Position numbers and translations under genes: made by a program
The notes under the pieces: generated by a model
What the model saw: the letters and a program-made list of their open reading frames with translations, nothing else
Database searches by the model: none
What the model was told of the DNA's origin: nothing
Part shown: piece by piece, positions 46,837 to 59,600 of the stretch
How the letters are laid out: every line of letters starts with the position of its first letter
Numbering within the stretch: the first letter of the stretch is position 1
Assembly (NCBI GenBank): GCA_030268105.1
Contig: BSDZ01000008.1
Span: forward strand, 2,418,001 to 2,482,000
Direction: 5' to 3'
DNA from: Volvox africanus
Lineage: Eukaryota > Chlorophyta > Chlorophyceae > Chlamydomonadales > Volvocaceae
DNA: 64,000 nt

Positions 46837-49800
46837 GGGGGAGAGAGATATTGTCCGTAGAACGGACCCTAGTTATGGACATCAGGTTTGAAAGTTCTCA
46901 CCCCATCCACTCCGCGACGGCCAAAGGATCCTGTGGACCTCTCTCTTCGCCAAAGCGCTGCCCATGGAAAAGGCGTTGGCTCGGATCGACGGGGGCGGCA
47001 GGGCGTGGAGAGCTTCATGGATGCCTTATGTGTGTGTGTATGTGCTGCTCACAGTGCTTGTATTTCCACTACCCGATCCCCCCCATCCTCGTCACGCTAC
47101 GTTACCCCCTAGGTGCCTCTGTGGTGTTCTTCTCCTTCATCGGGTTCGACACGGTCGCCACCGCCGCGGAGGAGGTCAAGAACCCGGGGCGCGACCTGCC
47201 CATCGGCATCGTTGGCTCCCTGTCCATCTGCACAGTACTCTACGTGGCCATGTGCTTGGTCATCACCGGGATGGAGAAGTGAGACGACCCGCTTCACTTC
47301 TCGCTTGGGAGCGCAGCGGAATCGGGAGCGCTCTTCCCGTATCCAGGGATTGGGCACGTGGCTGTTGTATGGGTGCGGGTAAACAGGCTACATGGGTATT
47401 TTGAAGCTAGTTGTGGGGTCGGTCTTTGGCGGCAGCTAGCCAGGTTCGGTCCTTCGTTCGCATCCCGCTTAGATCTTGATGACTAGCGCCTGCCTTCAGC
47501 GGTTCCAGGTTCCTATGGCTAGGCCGTGTTCGTCTTTAACTTCGTCACCCCTATCGTTAGATCGGGCGCGCCTGCCATCCCGGGGGCTCCATTCGCTTAT
47601 TTCTGTTACTCGGAGGACCCTTACCTCCCTCACGACGCAGCAATGGCTCCGTTACGGTCCCTTCTCCCTTCTCCCCATGATGACGACACCTCGTGCCGCC
47701 ACTGATTGTTCACACACAGGTTTACGACCATCGACTTGGACGCGCCCTTTGCGGTGGCCTTCTCCAAAGTGGGCATGGGCTGGGCGCAGCGTGTGGTGGC
47801 TGCGGGCGCCCTCACCGGCATCATCACCAGCTTGTTGGGCTCACTGCTGGGTCAGGCTAGGATCTACGTCACGTTGGGCCGGCAGGCCCTGGCACCCGCA
47901 TGGCTGGTGGGTAGCTATAACTTTGTCGAATGGCCTAAGCGCGTAGCAAAAATATGGGAGGTGAAGGCAGCTTCGTAGGCATAGCGGACATCGTTGATAA
48001 AGTGGAAAACAGTGCTCGACTTCACTCTGGCCTCTGTCCCTCTCCCTGCGTCTGAAGGCTTGACTAAAGGGGTGCTCCGCATTCTGGCATTTGTCATACC
48101 ACCTTCCTGACGGTCGTTCTCCTTTCCGTCTCCTTGCTGCATGTTTTGCAGTACATTTTGAGATTTTCACCGTGTCCCGTGCCATCCTCTGTCCCTTGCC
48201 CCCGCCCTTACCCCCCTTTTTTGCCCCCGCCCTTGTCCCGGCCCCAGGCCCGTGTGCACCCGGTCCGCGGCACCCCCGTCAACGCCACCATCGTGACCAT
48301 GTTCACCGCCGGTTTCCTGGCGCTGTTCATTGAAATTGAGCTGCTTGCGGAGCTCGTGTCCATCGGCACACTGGTGGTCTTCTGCTCGGTGTGCTCGGGC
48401 GTCCTGTTCCGCCGGTATCACGTGCACGGCTCGGGCGAATCTCTGCAGCCGTTGGCGTGGCGGCTGGGCTGCGTCGTGCTTTTCTCTGTGGGATTCTCGG
48501 TGTCGTACACGGAGAGGGCGCACATTTCCGTGCCCTTCATCTTCCTGGGTGAGCCCGGGCCCCGCATGGCGGCGGAATGGAGGGTGTGTTTGTGGGGCTG
48601 ATGGAAATGGAGGGTGTGTTTGTGGGGCTGGTGGGAATGGAGGGTGCGTTTGTGGGGCTGGTGGGAATGGAGGGTGCGTTTGTGGGGCTGGTGGAAATGG
48701 AGGGTGTGTTTGTGGGGCTGGTGGGAATGGGCGAACGAATTGACTCAGTTTCGGCGAGTGATGGGCTGAATCACCTCTTGAACTTGTTCCTCTTATGGGG
48801 TGGATCACGCCCTGGACTTATTCCTGTATCGTTATTTTGAAGTATAACGATACAGAACGGATCTAGGGGGTGTTCGGTCAGAGGCGTTCTTGGGGTAGGG
48901 GGTCTGTCCTGACCCAAATAAGAGTCAGGATTGTCGAAGTCTTAAGTTGGCGGTTGCCGGTTGGCGGTGGCTTCAGTGTGTTCATGATGGGATCTCGCTA
49001 CCTCACATTCTTCGCCTGACGGTAACTTTGTCATACATCCTATTCATATGCATTTATGCTATATGCATGTGTGGCACACCGCGCTGGACTCAAATCCAGT
49101 CCTTCATACCAGCCCGTGTGGCAAATCCATGTTGACACCAACTGTAAACACCGCTGTCGTGGTCTCACAGCTGTTCTTCTTCTAGACGCGCGCACGTTCT
49201 CAGCCCATTCACTGCTCCACTCCCGTTCTCCGCAGGTCTGTGGCTTATCGTCACGGCGTCCTTCCTGATGCTCCCGGTGCGCTACACGCCGCAGGTCGGT
49301 GAAGTCGGTGAAGTTGGTGAAGTCGGCAAAGTCCCAAGACCGTGTTTACAGCGTTCCCGTCTCCATATATGTATTTTTTTGTCATTTATATTATTATATT
49401 GTATGGGACGCGCTTAAACCGATTCCCTCTGAAACCGTCCCTGTCCGGTGGTAATGGTCCTGCAGGTGTTTCGTTGCCCCGGATCTCCCTTCATCCCCTC
49501 TCTGGGCATGCTGGCCACATTGCACCTGATCGGCTCCCTGGGCTGGCCCGCCTACGTGCGCTGGATCGTGTGGTTCGTTCTGGGGACGATCGTCTACATG
49601 TCCTACGGAGTGCACAAAGCTCAGGTAGTGGTGTGTGTGTGTGTGTGTGTGTGTGTGCATCTGGCGCTAAGAGAAACGCGGTGGGGGTGGTGGGGATGGG
49701 GATAGGGGTGGATCTCTGGTAATGACTGAACGCGTGAAAATCGCAAGTCCGAAGACGTGCTCTAGGTGTGGTGTCATTTTCCCAATGATGTCACCCGACT

Positions 49801-50690
49801 AAAAAGGATGATACGTCTCAACGCCTTGACTTATTTCTGGCCTACTCACCTTGCTCCATCCAGGGAGAGGGAGAGGCCTCTCCCTTACGCACTTTTTCCC
49901 CGGTAGGACTTCCTTTTCCTACCTCCTCCCGTACCCTTGCCTGCCGCAACCCGCATCGGGCATTCCTCTCACTGCCTTACAGCCTCAGAGCGACGCAGCA
50001 TTGGGCCGGACTTCGGATCCAGGGTTCGCACTGCAGCAGTCGTTTATAAGGCCCGCGGAAAGCCCCAGCGACGACTCAATCGTACTGGAAGGCGGCACCT
50101 CCCCAGATGCCGACGTCGTGGTGTCACCGGATGACGTTGCGGTCCCCATCAAGAGCTCATTGCAACATCTTCGCCACACAAGCAACGGCAAGGGTAACAG
50201 CGGTGACAACGGCGGCGTCTTCAGCGCCGCGGGACCCTACCACCTGGCGGCGGTGGAGGGGGCGCTCGGCGATGATCCGCTTTTAACCCGCAATGGCAGC
50301 ACCGCCGCCGGCTACAGCAACAGCCATCTCAACAGCCACCTTTTTGCGCATGGGAGGCCGTACGGCACTCCGATAGCGGGTGATGCAGAGCTGGAGATGT
50401 CCGTCGGCGGCAGCGGGACGCCTTTTACGGCGGTGGGTAGCGCCGAGGTATCGGCGTCAGGGCCTGGCTGGCGGCCAGGCTCAGCTGCCTTGTCCCCTGC
50501 AAGCCACACCTCGGCCTCGGGGACAGCTGGAGTGGCGGCTTTGGGATTGGGTCCACTAGGCGCGGGCGCGGCGCCAGGTGCCCATCAAGGAGACAGGATA
50601 GGCTTGCTGGGTGCGGAAACGATGCGTTCAGATGGCTCGGGGATTCGTTCCTGGGCAGGTTCTGCCACCAGCCGTGGCGTAGGGCTATAG
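44593..50690 (+). CDS. Cationic amino acid transporter (CAT, APC superfamily)
   Basis: Multi-pass membrane transporter of 734 residues for amino acids, probably basic ones (Arg, Lys, His). Exons: 44593-44738, 45233-45376, 46094-46211, 46471-46687, 47113-47278, 47720-47906, 48248-48548, 49236-49294, 49466-49624, 49983-50690, all in phase. Family motifs: FDLVMLGIGCIIGAGVFVLT in helix 1, YAEYAAELPVAGGAFNYI, DLVLEYTLSAAAVAKGFTSY, FFSFIGFDTVATAAEEVKNP, GSLLGQARIYVTLGRQAL and HPVRGTPVNATIVTM. Hydrophobic segments continue to about residue 500 and fit the 14-helix CAT layout. The last 235 residues are a Gly/Ser/Ala-rich, probably cytosolic tail longer than in most plant CATs. The ATG at 44593 follows an in-frame stop, but relatives have a longer N-terminus, so an upstream exon may be missing. 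Whether it sits in the plasma membrane or the vacuole cannot be told. Confidence 0.92.
46743..46833 (+). repeat. (GA)n microsatellite in transporter intron 4
   Basis: About 45 uninterrupted GA units begin 56 bases after the 5' splice site at 46688. The run is purine-only on the transcribed RNA. Confidence 0.97.
48575..48724 (+). repeat. 30-bp minisatellite, five copies, in transporter intron 7
   Basis: Five head-to-tail 30-base units (each about AATGGAGGGTGYGTTTGTGG plus GGCTGGTGGR) differ at only a few positions. The array starts 27 bases after the donor at 48549. Because 30 is a multiple of three and the frame lacks stops, it reads through as a Gly/Val-rich peptide, but the splice donor places it in the intron. 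Confidence 0.95.
49628..49657 (+). repeat. (GT)n microsatellite just after a splice donor
   Basis: A GT run of about 14 units begins a few bases after the 5' splice site (49625) of the last transporter intron. Each GTGTGT could compete weakly as a donor. Confidence 0.9.
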
Positions 50691-51761
50691 GCATCAGCCG
50701 CTGCCCACATTCTCTCACAGCGCAGCCTCGGACTTGCCCTACCCAACATGTTGGCTGCTAAGTTCAGGGTATTAGAAGCGGATCATCTCTTACAATCCAA
50801 GCTTCGAGGGACTATAGCCCGCTCTCGAGAAAGGAGGGATGAGGCAGCTTACGTTGACTGATGGGCGCCCTGACATAATGTTCGGGATGTCTGGACCCTG
50901 GTCTTTTGTCTCTCGCATATTTGCACGTCTTGTTACACTATTTACTATGTGCGGGCTCTCTATACTCTGGTACATATAGTTCTTGAACATATGGTTCAAA
51001 AGAGGGTGCGTGAGCTGACCTTGTTTTCCTTGTTTGCTTCATACTCATAATGTTTACTCGAGTTCAACGAGTCTTGCGCGCCGTTCTGGACTGGCGCTGT
51101 CTTTATTGCTGTCAAGACTGGACGACGTCTGCATCATTGCGTACACGGGCCACTACCGCACCTTCGAAGGCGGTGGGTGCGTGAAGGTAACGCCGCGTGC
51201 CATTGTGTTAAGGTTGGAACCGGTATAAGCACGTTTGGCATTTTTTACCGTTGGGGAGCTGCATGTGCGCGCGCAACTAGATACATGTGAGTTCATCGCA
51301 AGGAATCCCTGAGTATTGATACGCACGGGAGAAGTACGGGGGGACCGAAATCCATGCAAATTGAAGCGTCTCGACGCCGGGTAACTGTCATGATACGGCT
51401 GTAGTTTGGGCTGTCAAAGAAGAAGAATTTGCGCATGGAAATTTAACAAGTGTTTGTGGTGGTCGCGTTGTGCGTCGCGGGCACTGCTTCGTGCCTTCTC
51501 GGGCCTACGGTATTTCTCGATCGGTTGGTTATCAGGCAGTACCCCAACGGTTAGGGTCTGGTATATCAGCTACCTCTCTGACGCCCTGGCTTTCCGTGGG
51601 AGATGTAAAATGAATCCAAGGATTACTCATAGGAATGTCTCATAGAAAGGTCCATACTTTTAACTGTGTTACAGATTGCGTTTATGCCCCAAACATCTTG
51701 ATTGTAAGTTCGTGTCCCAGTCCTTAAAGCTAACGACAATACATATGGATCAAATTGGGAC
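50691..51761. other. Intergenic, 1.1 kb, transporter to GT49 gene
   Basis: Tandem plus-strand genes flank this stretch, so it holds the transporter 3' end and the GT49 promoter. Only short open frames without recognisable domains were seen, and no TGTAA was noticed close after the transporter stop. Confidence 0.4.
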
Positions 51762-54700
51762 ATGGTTAAAATGCTATTCATAAATGTACTTGCTTTCATC
51801 CTTGGTCTAAGCATACTACACTTTACTACAGCGAACGGAGAAGTTGCGTCGACAGCTGAGACCAAGGCAGCCTCCCTTCGTTCCTGCTACAATAAATACT
51901 ATAATGGATCTGCATGTGCTTTTGAGGACTTCCTTCGGGGGTCTAATTCCAGGTACAGAGCGAACTTCATCACCAGCCCGTGAATCTCCCGTCTTGACAA
52001 GCCACGTAATTCCTATTCCACTCTACCCTGATTTTCAATTCTATTAGTCTTTACCTACATGAAGTACTCATTAGCGCAAAGCGCTCGGAGCTTCCGGTGA
52101 CCATCTTCGTCGGCGCAACGCTGGAACGCCTTCCGGCTTTGGAAGGGCAGTGCCGCAACTACCCGGGGCCCCTATCTGCCGCCATCTACATTCCGCTTTC
52201 TCAAAGACAGCACGGTTCTCATCTCACCGCGGAAAACACAGATGCCTTACAAAAGGCAACCGCACGTGTCCGAGAGCTCTTTGCCAGGTAAGGCGGCGGG
52301 CGCTCGACTCATGAGTGCTTCGAACCCAGCTGCCACACACCGCCATTCCTTCCCCACGAGGTTAAATCGCCCACTCTTGAAACCCCCATCAGAAAAGAAG
52401 GTAACTCTGTCCTGTTTAAAATGTAAGCGCCCGTGATACCGTGAGCAAGCACATCACGAAGGTGCATTGCATCGCAGTGCACAGCTCTGCCACGTGCCAA
52501 ACACATCACGCCTGCGCTTCTGTCTTCCGTGTTCCACCTCATCCCATCTCAAACCTTAAATGCCATCAGCCTGGAATCCGAATCCAAACCCGATTCTGGA
52601 ACTGGAGCCGCCCCTGGACCCGTCTCATGTGCGCTGACCATTCTGCTGATGTACGAGGTAGTAGCTGATCCACCGTTGATGTCCATCGTACCCATCAACA
52701 CGCTTCGGAATGCCGCCCTGCTCGCGGCCTCCACGCCGTTGGTAGCTATGGTGGATGTGGATTTGGCACCCTCAGCAAGCCTGTGGACCAGCGTATTGCA
52801 TCAGGGGAGGAGCAGGTGGGGAGGGGGGTAAGGGAAGGTGAGGGGCGAGTGGGACCCGGGGCAACCAGGTGCATGCCGTGACCGGCGAGGTGACGCGATC
52901 ATGTGCCCGTGTACCCAGATGATGGTATGCAAATGCAGAGCCGTGGAATTGCCGCTTTTTATGGTGTGCGGGTTTTGCCCGGCCTGGCTGTTCGCACCGG
53001 TAGTTTGGGTACATCGTGGGATGGTTCCATCACACACATGCCCACGCACACAGTCACACACACAGTCTCTCTTTTCCCTAAATGGCCTGGCCTCCCACCT
53101 GCAGCCTGGAGGAGATCCTGCGGGCATGTGCGCAACGCACCGTGTGGGTTTTACCCGCCTGGGAGACCCACAAACGGTTGAGCATACAGGAGGGAACACG
53201 CGTGGCGGAATCGGCCCTGCGGGGTGAGCGGCTCTGAGTGGGTGAGGGAAAGAGGGGGGAGGGTTTGGCGCATGTTGACGTGATGTACGCCTGGTCGGAG
53301 AGCCAGAGCACACCATCTCGCCTTCTGCCTCGCACCACTGCCTCGCTCCACTCGGTGCTGAGCAATCCGCACCTCCTATCATCCGCCCACCTCCCCATCT
53401 GCCTCACGGGCGGCCCGAGAGGCCCGAGAGGCCTGAGAGGCGCGAGAGGCCTGAGAGGCCTTGCAGCCCCCGGCTGACATTGGCGCCCGCGAAGCGCCGA
53501 CGAACCCCAACATGAAGGGCTCCGCCTTCCTCCATGTCTACCTCATCTCAACAACAGATCCAGATCCACATCCAGATCTCGTCCTTCGAGCGGCAGGGAA
53601 TCTGAGAGCCATGCAGCTGTGCATGCCACGAACCTGCGACGCCCCTCCCTGGACTTTGTGTCCCAACATCAGGGTTTGACGAACCCCCCCTCCCTGGACC
53701 CGTTTTAAGGCTTTTGCCACTCGTAGTCAGGGCGTCGCATGCCTCCCTTTCCGAAACGTGTTCTTGTCAGTTGTTTTCGTTATCAATCTAACTTCTTTAT
53801 CAGTTGACTTCCTTCCCATAATCGTGATGCCGAATGTCGAAACCATTGCTGCTCCCACCTCCTTGCTGCTCCCACTGTCCCGTTCTTTTCCGTAATCCTG
53901 ATTCCCGGAATGGAAAACTGCAACGGAATGCAAACGCGACCCAGGCGACAAGAAGACCATCCGGCGTCTGGTTGCGGAGGAGTTGCTGTACTACTTCGCT
54001 AAGATAGCCTACAGCCGCGGCCACGCCCCTACCAACTTCACTCGCTGGCTTGATTCGGACGCGCCGTACACTGTATCGTACGAGATAAATTACGAGCCGT
54101 GGTTCATAATTGATAGGTGCGGAATGGCCCCGGGTGATGTAATTCATTACATTTTACATCCAAATTAACATAAAAGTGCATTTATTGATATCTTATAGGT
54201 CATTCGTAATAGGTTGTATAGGGTAATCTACAAGTTCGTAACCCAGAAGTTCGTTCCCTCAACCCCTACGATAACCCGAAACCTGCCTGGTGTACTGGGC
54301 CGTAGGGAGTTGGTGCCGCCGTACGATGTACGGTTCCGCGGGTACGGCTGGAACAAGGTGCAGCAGGTGGCGCTGGTGGCGTCTTCGAACTTCACATTCC
54401 AGGTGCACCCGCACGCCTGGCTGGTGCACCGTCCACACGAAAAGTCGGGTGGGCAGCTTCTGTACGGCGGCGGTACCGGCCTCCGGAGGCGGGTTGAGGT
54501 GAGCCGGGGGCAGGGGAAACGGATTGTGGACGAACACGTACCCGGCGGCATCAATATACACACAGGGGATAGAGGAGATGGGGACAGAGAGGGCGGAGCT
54601 TGTTTTGGGAAGGGCGTATGTAGGGCTTGTGTCATGGAAACAAAAAAAGCATTTGGGTATGCCGTACACCGTACACACGTGTTTTAAATTGGGCCCCGGC

Positions 54701-55095
54701 ACTCATCATCATCATCATCTGCTGCTGCTGCTGCGTTACGCCTCCGGAGGGGGTGAAAGCTCAGTCGTGAGGCCCCCCCCGCGGCCTCAAGCTTGCCTCC
54801 TCCCCTCCCCCCCCTCCTTCACCTGAGTCCCTTCCCATCCGGACTCTGCCTCCTGGCATTTGGCCCGTAGGTTCGTGAGTGGCAGGGCCGCCGTGTCTCC
54901 CTGGACCGCCTCTTCTACCGGCGGGTGTCTACGCTGCGGCACACGGCCATCCGGGATATGCAGCGGGGCACCTACACGGCGGCGGTGGACCCGCAGACCC
55001 GATACTGCCGGGCCGTACTGCCCTGGTGGGCAGGGGTGCGGGAGGCGACGTGGGAGCCGGGGCAGGCGAAGGGTAGTGGCAGCGGGCAGAACTAG
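51762..55095 (+). CDS. GT49 (LARGE/B4GAT1-type) glycosyltransferase, Golgi type II
   Basis: Predicted glycosyltransferase of 461 residues. Exons: 51762-51952, 52048-52287, 52570-52815, 53105-53223, 53945-54116, 54306-54498, 54871-55095, all in phase. The N-terminus [20 protein letters not shown] is a signal anchor, so it is probably a type II Golgi or ER membrane protein. GT49-domain motifs: [40 protein letters not shown] followed by VDVDLAPS (the DxD-type metal/nucleotide-sugar motif), [32 protein letters not shown] and [14 protein letters not shown]. In animals this family (LARGE C-terminal domain, B4GAT1) adds glucuronic acid to matriglycan primers; many copies of unknown specificity exist in green algae. 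An acceptor for a cell-wall or secreted glycoprotein is a reasonable guess. No key motif is missing. Confidence 0.9.
53413..53457 (+). repeat. 9-bp tandem repeat, five copies, in a GT49 intron
   Basis: Five copies of a 9-base unit near GCCCGAGAG/GCCTGAGAG lie in the intron at 53224-53944. Confidence 0.9.
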
Positions 55096-55967
55096 CAAAG
55101 GGGATGCGTGTGTGTATGTGCGCGCGCCGGCGAGTGCAGTGCATGTGTATGTGTATTGTGCGTGTATGTGTCCTTAACAACTGATCCATATGCAGTGCGT
55201 AGTGCCGAGCAGCAAACCGGGGAGTGTGTCCCCCAAATAGGTTTGGTGTCTGGGTTGGCGAAGGCGTGAGCGCTTGAGAGCACCGGGATCGTGCGTTTGT
55301 GCATGTTGCTGCTATGCTATTTGATGATTGGATTATGGTTATTGCTGCTAGATGATGCGGGGGGCATATTGACTTGGAATGACGCCGGTAAGACGAAAGC
55401 GGGAACGGGTGTTGGCATACCGACTCTTGGCGGCAAAGGGCAAAATTGTGGAGGACTTCGCTTTGATTGCTTGGGATCGGATTCTGGTGCTTGTAGAATG
55501 GTCATGTGTTTTAATCTCAATGTCAGTTGACGACATGTGGTGTATGACGGTCGGCGCATCTTCGCTGATGTCAAACTACCGTATTTATGCGTTCCGTCGA
55601 GACGTTAGTGTTTTCTTATGGAGTGTTAAACTCGCATATTCCTTATTCCGTGCGTGATCAGAGTGTATCACAGAAATCCACTATTGGATAATGAATTGGC
55701 ATTGGCAAGTACAAACCTTTAGTCACCTTAACCGGCATTGCCGTTTCCCAACAATTGAATAGCCGTTACGCACCTGTATCAAAGGCTTGTTACTGATATA
55801 GTCACATCATGACTTGATCGACTTAAGTTACACTGACGAGAACGCTGGGAGTACTTTAAATCATAAGCTGACAGAGGATTGTCACGTGCAGCATTTTATA
55901 TCATCAGCAGGAAAAACATTTCAAATTGTCCTTTCTAATAGTTAACATTTATTCTTCCGCGTGGGCC
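55096..55967. other. Intergenic, 0.9 kb, GT49 to M16 protease
   Basis: Flanked by tandem plus-strand genes. No domain-bearing open frame was found. AT-rich sequence increases toward the protease start, consistent with a promoter and 5' leader. Confidence 0.4.
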
Positions 55968-56612
55968 ATGCCGTCGTCAGAAGGGATTCTTCCCGGAAAT
56001 GCCGGGGTTATTGAAGTCCTCCGATCACCCAATGACAAAAAGAAATACCAGTATCTGGTTCTAGAAAATGGCTTGCGCGTGCTCCTGATCAGCGACCCCG
56101 AGATGCAGAACTTGCCGGCGGCTGAAGGTGACAATCAGGTTAGTTTTCTTTATATTATCCATTTGCTGTTAGAGATCTGGGGCATCTGAGCGTATTGGGG
56201 GCCGTGCTTCGGCTGATGCGGACTACCGCATACGGCTTTCCCCACCTTCACAGTGGGATGCTAGTGTCCTCGCACATGATGGCGATGATTACGGTGTACG
56301 TACCCATGCAACTACTTACCTGACCATGTACAGTTATACATCCCCCTCCAACTCTTAGGCAGGGAGGGCGTTAATTTGCCGTGCATGCATACCTTTCCCA
56401 TCCAGTCCTCATTTTTCCCCATATGACCGCTGTTGCAGGCTGCGGATGGGGGTATGGAGGTTGACGGGAAAGCTGTTCGTGAACGGGCAGAAGTTCCCGC
56501 CAGCGCCAAGCTACACGGCGGCGGCGGCAAGGGCAGGGGACGCGGCGGCGGCGCTGGGTCTGCCAGGGCGGCTGACGACGTAGAGGAATCCAGCGGTAGC
56601 CTCATGTCCGAT

Positions 56613-56645
<33 letters not shown>

Positions 56646-59600
56646 GAGAGCGGCAGCGGCAGCGGCAGCGGCAGCGGTGAAGGGGAGCACGAAGAGGAGA
56701 TGGCCTCGGAAAAAGGGGGCAGTGGGGAGGACGAGGAGGGGCAGGAGGAGGAGGACGGGGACTGTGGACGGCGTGGAGGCGGGCGCGGCAAGAAGAGCGG
56801 CGGCGGCCATAAGGCCCCTGTGAAGAAGGCGGCTGCGGCGATGGCAGTAGGGGTGGGCAGCTTCAGTGATCCAGAGGATCTGCAGGTGGGGACCTCTGGG
56901 GGGGCGGGGGAAGGGGGTGGCCGGGGAGAATAGGGTGAGGACTTTGGGCTGTCTTGGATTTGGCGCACGAGGGAGGTCAGCGGGGAGGCATGTGGTCATG
57001 GACAAGTGGCAAATGTACGGCCCTGATACCGTACCAGTCGTGGAGGAAAATAATACGACTTGTTAGGTGCAGTGGAGGGAGGGGGGTTAGTGCGATGCCT
57101 GGTAGGCGCCATTACCGTGCTGCTTCCCCGCAACCCTGCAGCATATCTGCACACGCCGTACACCCCCGTAGTGGTGTACTCATATCCCGCTTTAAAATCC
57201 GCTATGCACATTACCCACCCTTTCCTCCCACCGCCGACCTCCAACTTTCAACCACCAACCGCCCCACCCCACCCAACCGGTCCCGTACCCAACCCCCACC
57301 TAACCCGGTCCCCCACCCGGGGCCCCAGGGTCTATCCCACTACCTGGAGCACATGCTGTTCATGGGCAGCGCCCGTTACCCCTCAGAAAACGAGTACGAC
57401 GATTTCCTAACCCGCCACGGCGGCGCTGCCAACGCCTTCACAGACCTTGTAAGTTAGCTTGGGTGGCGTGCGTATGTGTATTTGTGTATGTGTGTGTCGG
57501 TAGTGGGGTTAGGGCCGGGGCTCCGGCACGGGGAATCTAAACCCAGTGTGCCACGTCGGGTAACCAGGTGACCACCCGGCGCCGAAACCAACTCCGCGCT
57601 GTCAGGACCAAGAAGAAGTGGAGTAGCGGGGGAGTGGAAGCGAAGGCCGAGGCTCCCCCCCTTAACGGAGGGAAAGGGGGGGAGGTTCCGGATGAACTTT
57701 GGCTTAACTCTGCCTAGGAACATGTCATGGCGTGTCGTTCACCCCCCTTCCGCCAACTCCCCATCCACACCCGACCCACCCCAAATCGCGACATCACATG
57801 ACTCGCTATGCTCCAAGCACCTCGTCATCCAGATGCCGTCCATCTCCCCCCCACACTCGCTCTCCCCCTACCCCCGTCATGCTTTACAGCAGCGTCTACA
57901 GCGGTATCATGCCTCGTGTATTCGTCTTTTCCCCCCACCCCCACCCCGCACATCCACTCCCAGCCCCAAGCCCCCTCTGCGCATAACATGTTTGGTCGTC
58001 CTTGGCGGTGCTGCAGGAGTTGACCAACTACCACTTCGAGGTGGCGCCCCCCCACCTGAGGGGCGCTCTGGACCGCTTCGCCCAGTTCTTTATTGCGCCG
58101 CTGTGCAGTGAGAGCAGCTTGGAGAGAGAGGTGGGCGGGAGGGAGAGGGAGAGGGAGGGGAGATGAAGCCGGAGCCGGAGTGACTAAGTTCCCGGTGACG
58201 AGTCCCGCACATCCCCGACTCCGATCCTCCTGGTCAACATGCGTCTATGTGTCTGCCGTCTCCTAATTTGGCAACTTTTTGGGCTGAGCCTCTCTGGATA
58301 CCGATTTCCCTCATAGCCATGTCGCATCATCCTGCCCCGCCCTCCACCTCCCATCATGGGCACGTTTGTGTATGTTGCCCCGCTCCCCTCCCCGACCAGG
58401 ATCCCTTGCATTCGCCTTCCCCCCCCCTTCCCCCCTCCTGCAACCCCCGACCCCCTCTCCAGGTTCTCGCAGTGGACAGCGAATTTTGCCAGGTGCTTCA
58501 GGATGATCACTGCCGTCTTGCGCAGATCATGTGCCACACGGTGAGCGGGTGAGGGGGTGAGCGGGTGAGGAGGTGAGGGGGTGAGGTCACGGATGAACGT
58601 GTGTATGTTTGTGTATATGTGTATGAGGGGTTGGCCAGGCGGGAGGAAATGGCGAATATACGAAGACCTAATACTGCTGTTTTTCGGAGCTCACGAAGCA
58701 CTAACCCTGGAACCCCCCCCCCCAACTGGGGGTGAGTCGGGTAAGCCGGATCCTGGCGGTTGCCTTGGTTCATGGTTCAGAACCCTGCTTCCGCCTGAGC
58801 ACAGCTCTCCGCCGTTGCCATCACCACCATTACCACTACCATCAGCAGCAATGCACCGTCTCCGAAACCAAAACCCAACCATCCGGCCCCGCAGTCCCGC
58901 CTCGGCCACATCTACCGCCAGTTCAGCTGGGGCAATAAAACCAGTCTGTGGGAACAGCCGAGAATGGCAGGACTGGATGTACGGCGCAGGCTGTTGGAAT
59001 ATTACAAGTAAGGTTACGGCATGGCCAGTACTACAAACGACTCTGTCCCAACCCCACTATAACCGTGTCTAGCTGCCTGTTTCTACATGACACTCCTCTG
59101 CTCTCCATCATCCTGATTTCCTCGTCCCTGTCTCCCCCACCTCACTGTTTTCCGTTGCTGACATACCGTCATAACCCCTACCTGCCAACTAACTCCCCTG
59201 CATACCCCGTGCTTTTGGCTTCATATCGGATATGTTCGTTTACCGACCCTCCCGACCCGACCCTCCCGGCCCTCCCGACCCAACCAGTCAGCATTACGGC
59301 GCCGACCGTAGCTGCCTGGTCGTGTTGGGGGGTGAGGACCTGGCCACCCTCGCGGGTATGGTGGCGGACAGCTTCGGAGCCATGCCTACAGGGAGGGGGC
59401 CGCAGCCCTCCTTTGCGGCGCTGGAACCGCCATTCGAGGTGATCTGGGTGTACGGAAATAGAGGGGGGCCAGGGCGGGGACGTAGAGGGGCGTAGAGCCG
59501 GGCAGTGGCAGTCCTCCAGGGAGGGGAGGTTTGGCACCGATGCGACGTCCACATGGACCTGGTCCACACTCTGCCACTGACTCCCCAACTAGCCCACCAC

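Noticed and set aside
48575..48724. Regular repeats resembling a CRISPR array
   Set aside because: The units are contiguous with no unique spacers, and the host is a eukaryote; it is a minisatellite.
49084..49110. A hairpin CTGGACTCAAATCCAG that resembles a tRNA T arm
   Set aside because: The loop lacks the TTC start of a T loop and there is no upstream D arm or A box; it lies in a transporter intron.
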